Of a DNA stretch of 16,891 bases, positions 15,497 to 16,891 are shown in pieces. The position numbers and the translations under genes were made by a program. The notes beneath the pieces were generated by a model that saw only the letters and a list, made by a program, of their open reading frames with translations, did not search any database and was not told the DNA's origin. Each line of letters starts with the position of its first letter. Positions within the stretch are counted from its first letter, which is position 1. This DNA is from JAKGBX01 sp965366835 (GTDB lineage: Bacteria; Pseudomonadota; Alphaproteobacteria; Rhodobacterales; Rhodobacteraceae): NCBI GenBank assembly GCA_965366835.1, contig CBDUGF010000080.1, positions 1-16,891 on the forward strand. The letters run 5' to 3'.

Positions 15497-15525
15497 TTGC
15501 GAAATCGCCGCCCCGCCGCCATATC
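15497..15525 (+). promoter_or_regulatory. Second, weaker ffh promoter candidate
   Basis: TTGCGA (15497-15502), 17 bases, CATATC (15520-15525), placing a start near 15532, about 31 bases before the ATG. It is an alternative to the promoter at 15361-15389 and would avoid the terminator-like hairpin. Confidence 0.3.
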
Positions 15526-15562
15526 GGCAGGGCAAATGGAAACCGGGTCGAAGGAGACCGCG

Positions 15563-16891
15563 ATGTTTGAAAACCTGTCAGAGCGCCTCTCCGGCGTCTT
15601 CGACCGCCTGACCAAACAGGGCGCGCTCTCCGAAGACGATGTGAAGACCGCCCTGCGCGAGGTCCGCGTCGCCCTGCTCGAGGCCGATGTCTCGCTCCCC
15701 GTCGCCCGCGACTTCGTCAAGAAAGTTCAGGACAAGGCCACCGGCCAGTCGGTCACCAAATCGGTCACCCCGGGCCAGCAGGTCGTCAAGATCGTGCATG
15801 ATGCGCTGGTCGATGTGCTCACCGGCGAGGCAGACCCCGGCAGCCTCAAGATCGACAATCCGCCCGCCCCGATCCTGATGGTCGGCCTGCAGGGCGGCGG
15901 CAAGACCACGACCACAGGCAAGCTCGCCAAGCGCCTCAAGGAGCGCGACGGCAAGAAGGTGCTGATGGCCTCGCTCGATATCTATCGCCCCGCCGCGATG
16001 GAGCAACTCGCCATTCTCGGCAAACAGATCGGCGTCGACACCCTGCCGATCGTCGCGGGCCAGAAACCCGTCGACATCGCCAAGCGCGCCAAGCAACAGG
16101 CGGCGATGGGCGGTTATGACGTCTACATGCTCGACACCGCCGGGCGGCTGCATATCGACCAGACATTGATGGACGAGGTCGAACAAGTCTCGGCGGCGGT
16201 CAACCCGCGCGAAACCCTTCTGGTGGTCGATGGCCTCACCGGCCAGGTCGCCGTCGAGGTGGCCGAGGAATTCGACGCCAAGATCGGCATCACCGGCGTG
16301 GTGCTCACCCGGATGGACGGCGACGGCCGCGGCGGCGCCGCCCTGTCGATGCGCGCAGTGACGGGCAAGCCGATCCGCTTCGTCGGCGTCGGTGAAAAGA
16401 TGGACGCGCTCGAGACCTTCGAACCCGAGCGCATCGCCGGCCGTATCCTCGGCATGGGCGATATCGTAAGCCTCGTCGAAAAGGCGCAACAGACCATCGA
16501 GGCCGAACAGGCCGAGAAAATGATGAGGCGGTTCCAGAAGGGCCGCTTCAACATGAACGATCTCAAGATGCAGCTCGAACAGATGCTCAAGATGGGCGGC
16601 ATGGAAGGCATCATGGGAATGATGCCCGGCATGGGCAAGATGGCCAAACAGGTCGAAGAGGCCGGTTTCGACGACAAGATCCTGAAACAGCAGATCGCCC
16701 TGATCCAGTCGATGACCAAGCTCGAGCGCGCCAACCCCCAGATCCTCCAGGCCAGCCGCAAGAAGCGCATCGCCAAGGGCGCCGGGCTCGATGTCTCCGA
16801 TCTCAACAAGCTCCTCAAGATGCAGCGCCAGATGGGCGACATGATGAAGAAGATGGGCAAGATGGGCAAAGGCGGCATGCTGAAACAGGCC
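15563..16891 (+). CDS. ffh: Signal recognition particle GTPase Ffh (SRP54), 3' end cut by the window edge
   Basis: Protein component of the signal recognition particle, which binds signal sequences and 4.5S RNA and docks on FtsY for co-translational membrane targeting. The frame is open for 443 codons to the window edge with no stop; full-length proteins in this group are about 500 residues. N-domain: residues 1-90, with ALLEADVSLPVA (37-48). G-domain motifs: G1 GLQGGGKTTTTGK (108-120), DIYRPAAMEQL (139-149), DTAGRLHID (191-199), TRMDGDGRGGAALS (249-262) and GVGEKMDALETFEP (275-288). M-domain: Met-rich MNDLKMQLEQMLKMGGMEGI (331-350) and the RNA-binding helix-turn-helix with SRKKRIAKGAG (398-408). 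The ATG at 15563 is set by AAGGAG six bases upstream. The G1 loop has a third Gly where many bacteria have Ser or Ala. Confidence 0.96.
   Translation, partial: MFENLSERLSGVFDRLTKQGALSEDDVKTALREVRVALLEADVSLPVARDFVKKVQDKATGQSVTKSVTPGQQVVKIVHDALVDVLTGEADPGSLKIDNPPAPILMVGLQGGGKTTTTGKLAKRLKERDGKKVLMASLDIYRPAAMEQLAILGKQIGVDTLPIVAGQKPVDIAKRAKQQAAMGGYDVYMLDTAGRLHIDQTLMDEVEQVSAAVNPRETLLVVDGLTGQVAVEVAEEFDAKIGITGVVLTRMDGDGRGGAALSMRAVTGKPIRFVGVGEKMDALETFEPERIAGRILGMGDIVSLVEKAQQTIEAEQAEKMMRRFQKGRFNMNDLKMQLEQMLKMGGMEGIMGMMPGMGKMAKQVEEAGFDDKILKQQIALIQSMTKLERANPQILQASRKKRIAKGAGLDVSDLNKLLKMQRQMGDMMKKMGKMGKGGMLKQA

Larger units (their letters stand above)
15316..15562. other. Intergenic region upstream of ffh
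   Basis: A 247-base gap holding a consensus-like promoter (15361-15389), a hairpin with a T-run (15389-15412), a second weaker promoter candidate and the ffh ribosome-binding site AAGGAG (15551-15556, six bases before the ATG). I looked for a 4.5S SRP RNA gene here and did not find its conserved GGAAGCAGCC-type loop. Confidence 0.6.

Noticed and set aside
15316..15562. A possible 4.5S SRP RNA gene beside ffh
   Set aside because: The conserved tetraloop and symmetric-loop sequence is absent, and the region is accounted for by promoter and hairpin signals.

Overview
The window is a piece of an alphaproteobacterial chromosome, almost certainly from the Rhodobacteraceae (Roseobacter group). This rests on the GC-rich, codon-biased genes, the split F0 operon in the order atpI-B-E-X-F with a duplicated, diverged b subunit (b'), the 78-residue subunit c, and the style of the regulators and promoters. 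It is a chromosomal housekeeping region. I see no insertion sequence, phage, CRISPR, tRNA or rRNA.

Region 1 (1-7818) is a purine-base catabolism locus. On the minus strand, xdhA-xdhB-xdhC-guaD-ade form one tight operon in which all four junctions are 4-base ATGA overlaps. The products would deaminate adenine to hypoxanthine and guanine to xanthine, then oxidise hypoxanthine and xanthine to urate with a molybdenum hydroxylase and its cofactor-insertion chaperone. The ade gene runs off the left edge. A GntR-family regulator of the FCD (FadR/PdhR-like) type is divergently transcribed. An inverted repeat (TGGTCA-N7-TGACCA) sits over its own probable -10 box, and a good candidate promoter for xdhA lies about 70 bases away.

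Region 2 (7943-8550) is a small stand-alone GAF-domain protein. It is followed by a perfect 13-bp hairpin that can terminate transcription from both sides.

Region 3 (8585-11302) is the F0 part of ATP synthase on the minus strand: atpI, atpB, atpE, atpX (b') and atpF (b), behind a TTGACT-N17-TAGCAA promoter. The F1 genes are not here, as expected for this group. Hairpins on both sides of atpE may help set the higher output needed for the c-ring.

Region 4 (11400-12798) is a plus-strand pair: an ArsR-family repressor with a clear 16-bp palindromic operator at its promoter, overlapping a family-61-type glycosyltransferase gene. Region 5 (12814-14615) is a minus-strand pair, a LysR-type regulator and an EamA/DMT exporter, joined by another ATGA overlap.

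Region 6 (14836-16891) holds a two-helix membrane protein of unknown function and then ffh, the SRP54 GTPase of the signal recognition particle, which runs off the right edge. The ffh and atp promoters share an identical 14-base stretch around the -35 box. Nothing here is a clearly undescribed system. The points most worth checking are the regulatory architecture of the purine operon, the atpE-flanking hairpins, the ArsR-glycosyltransferase pairing and the shared promoter core.
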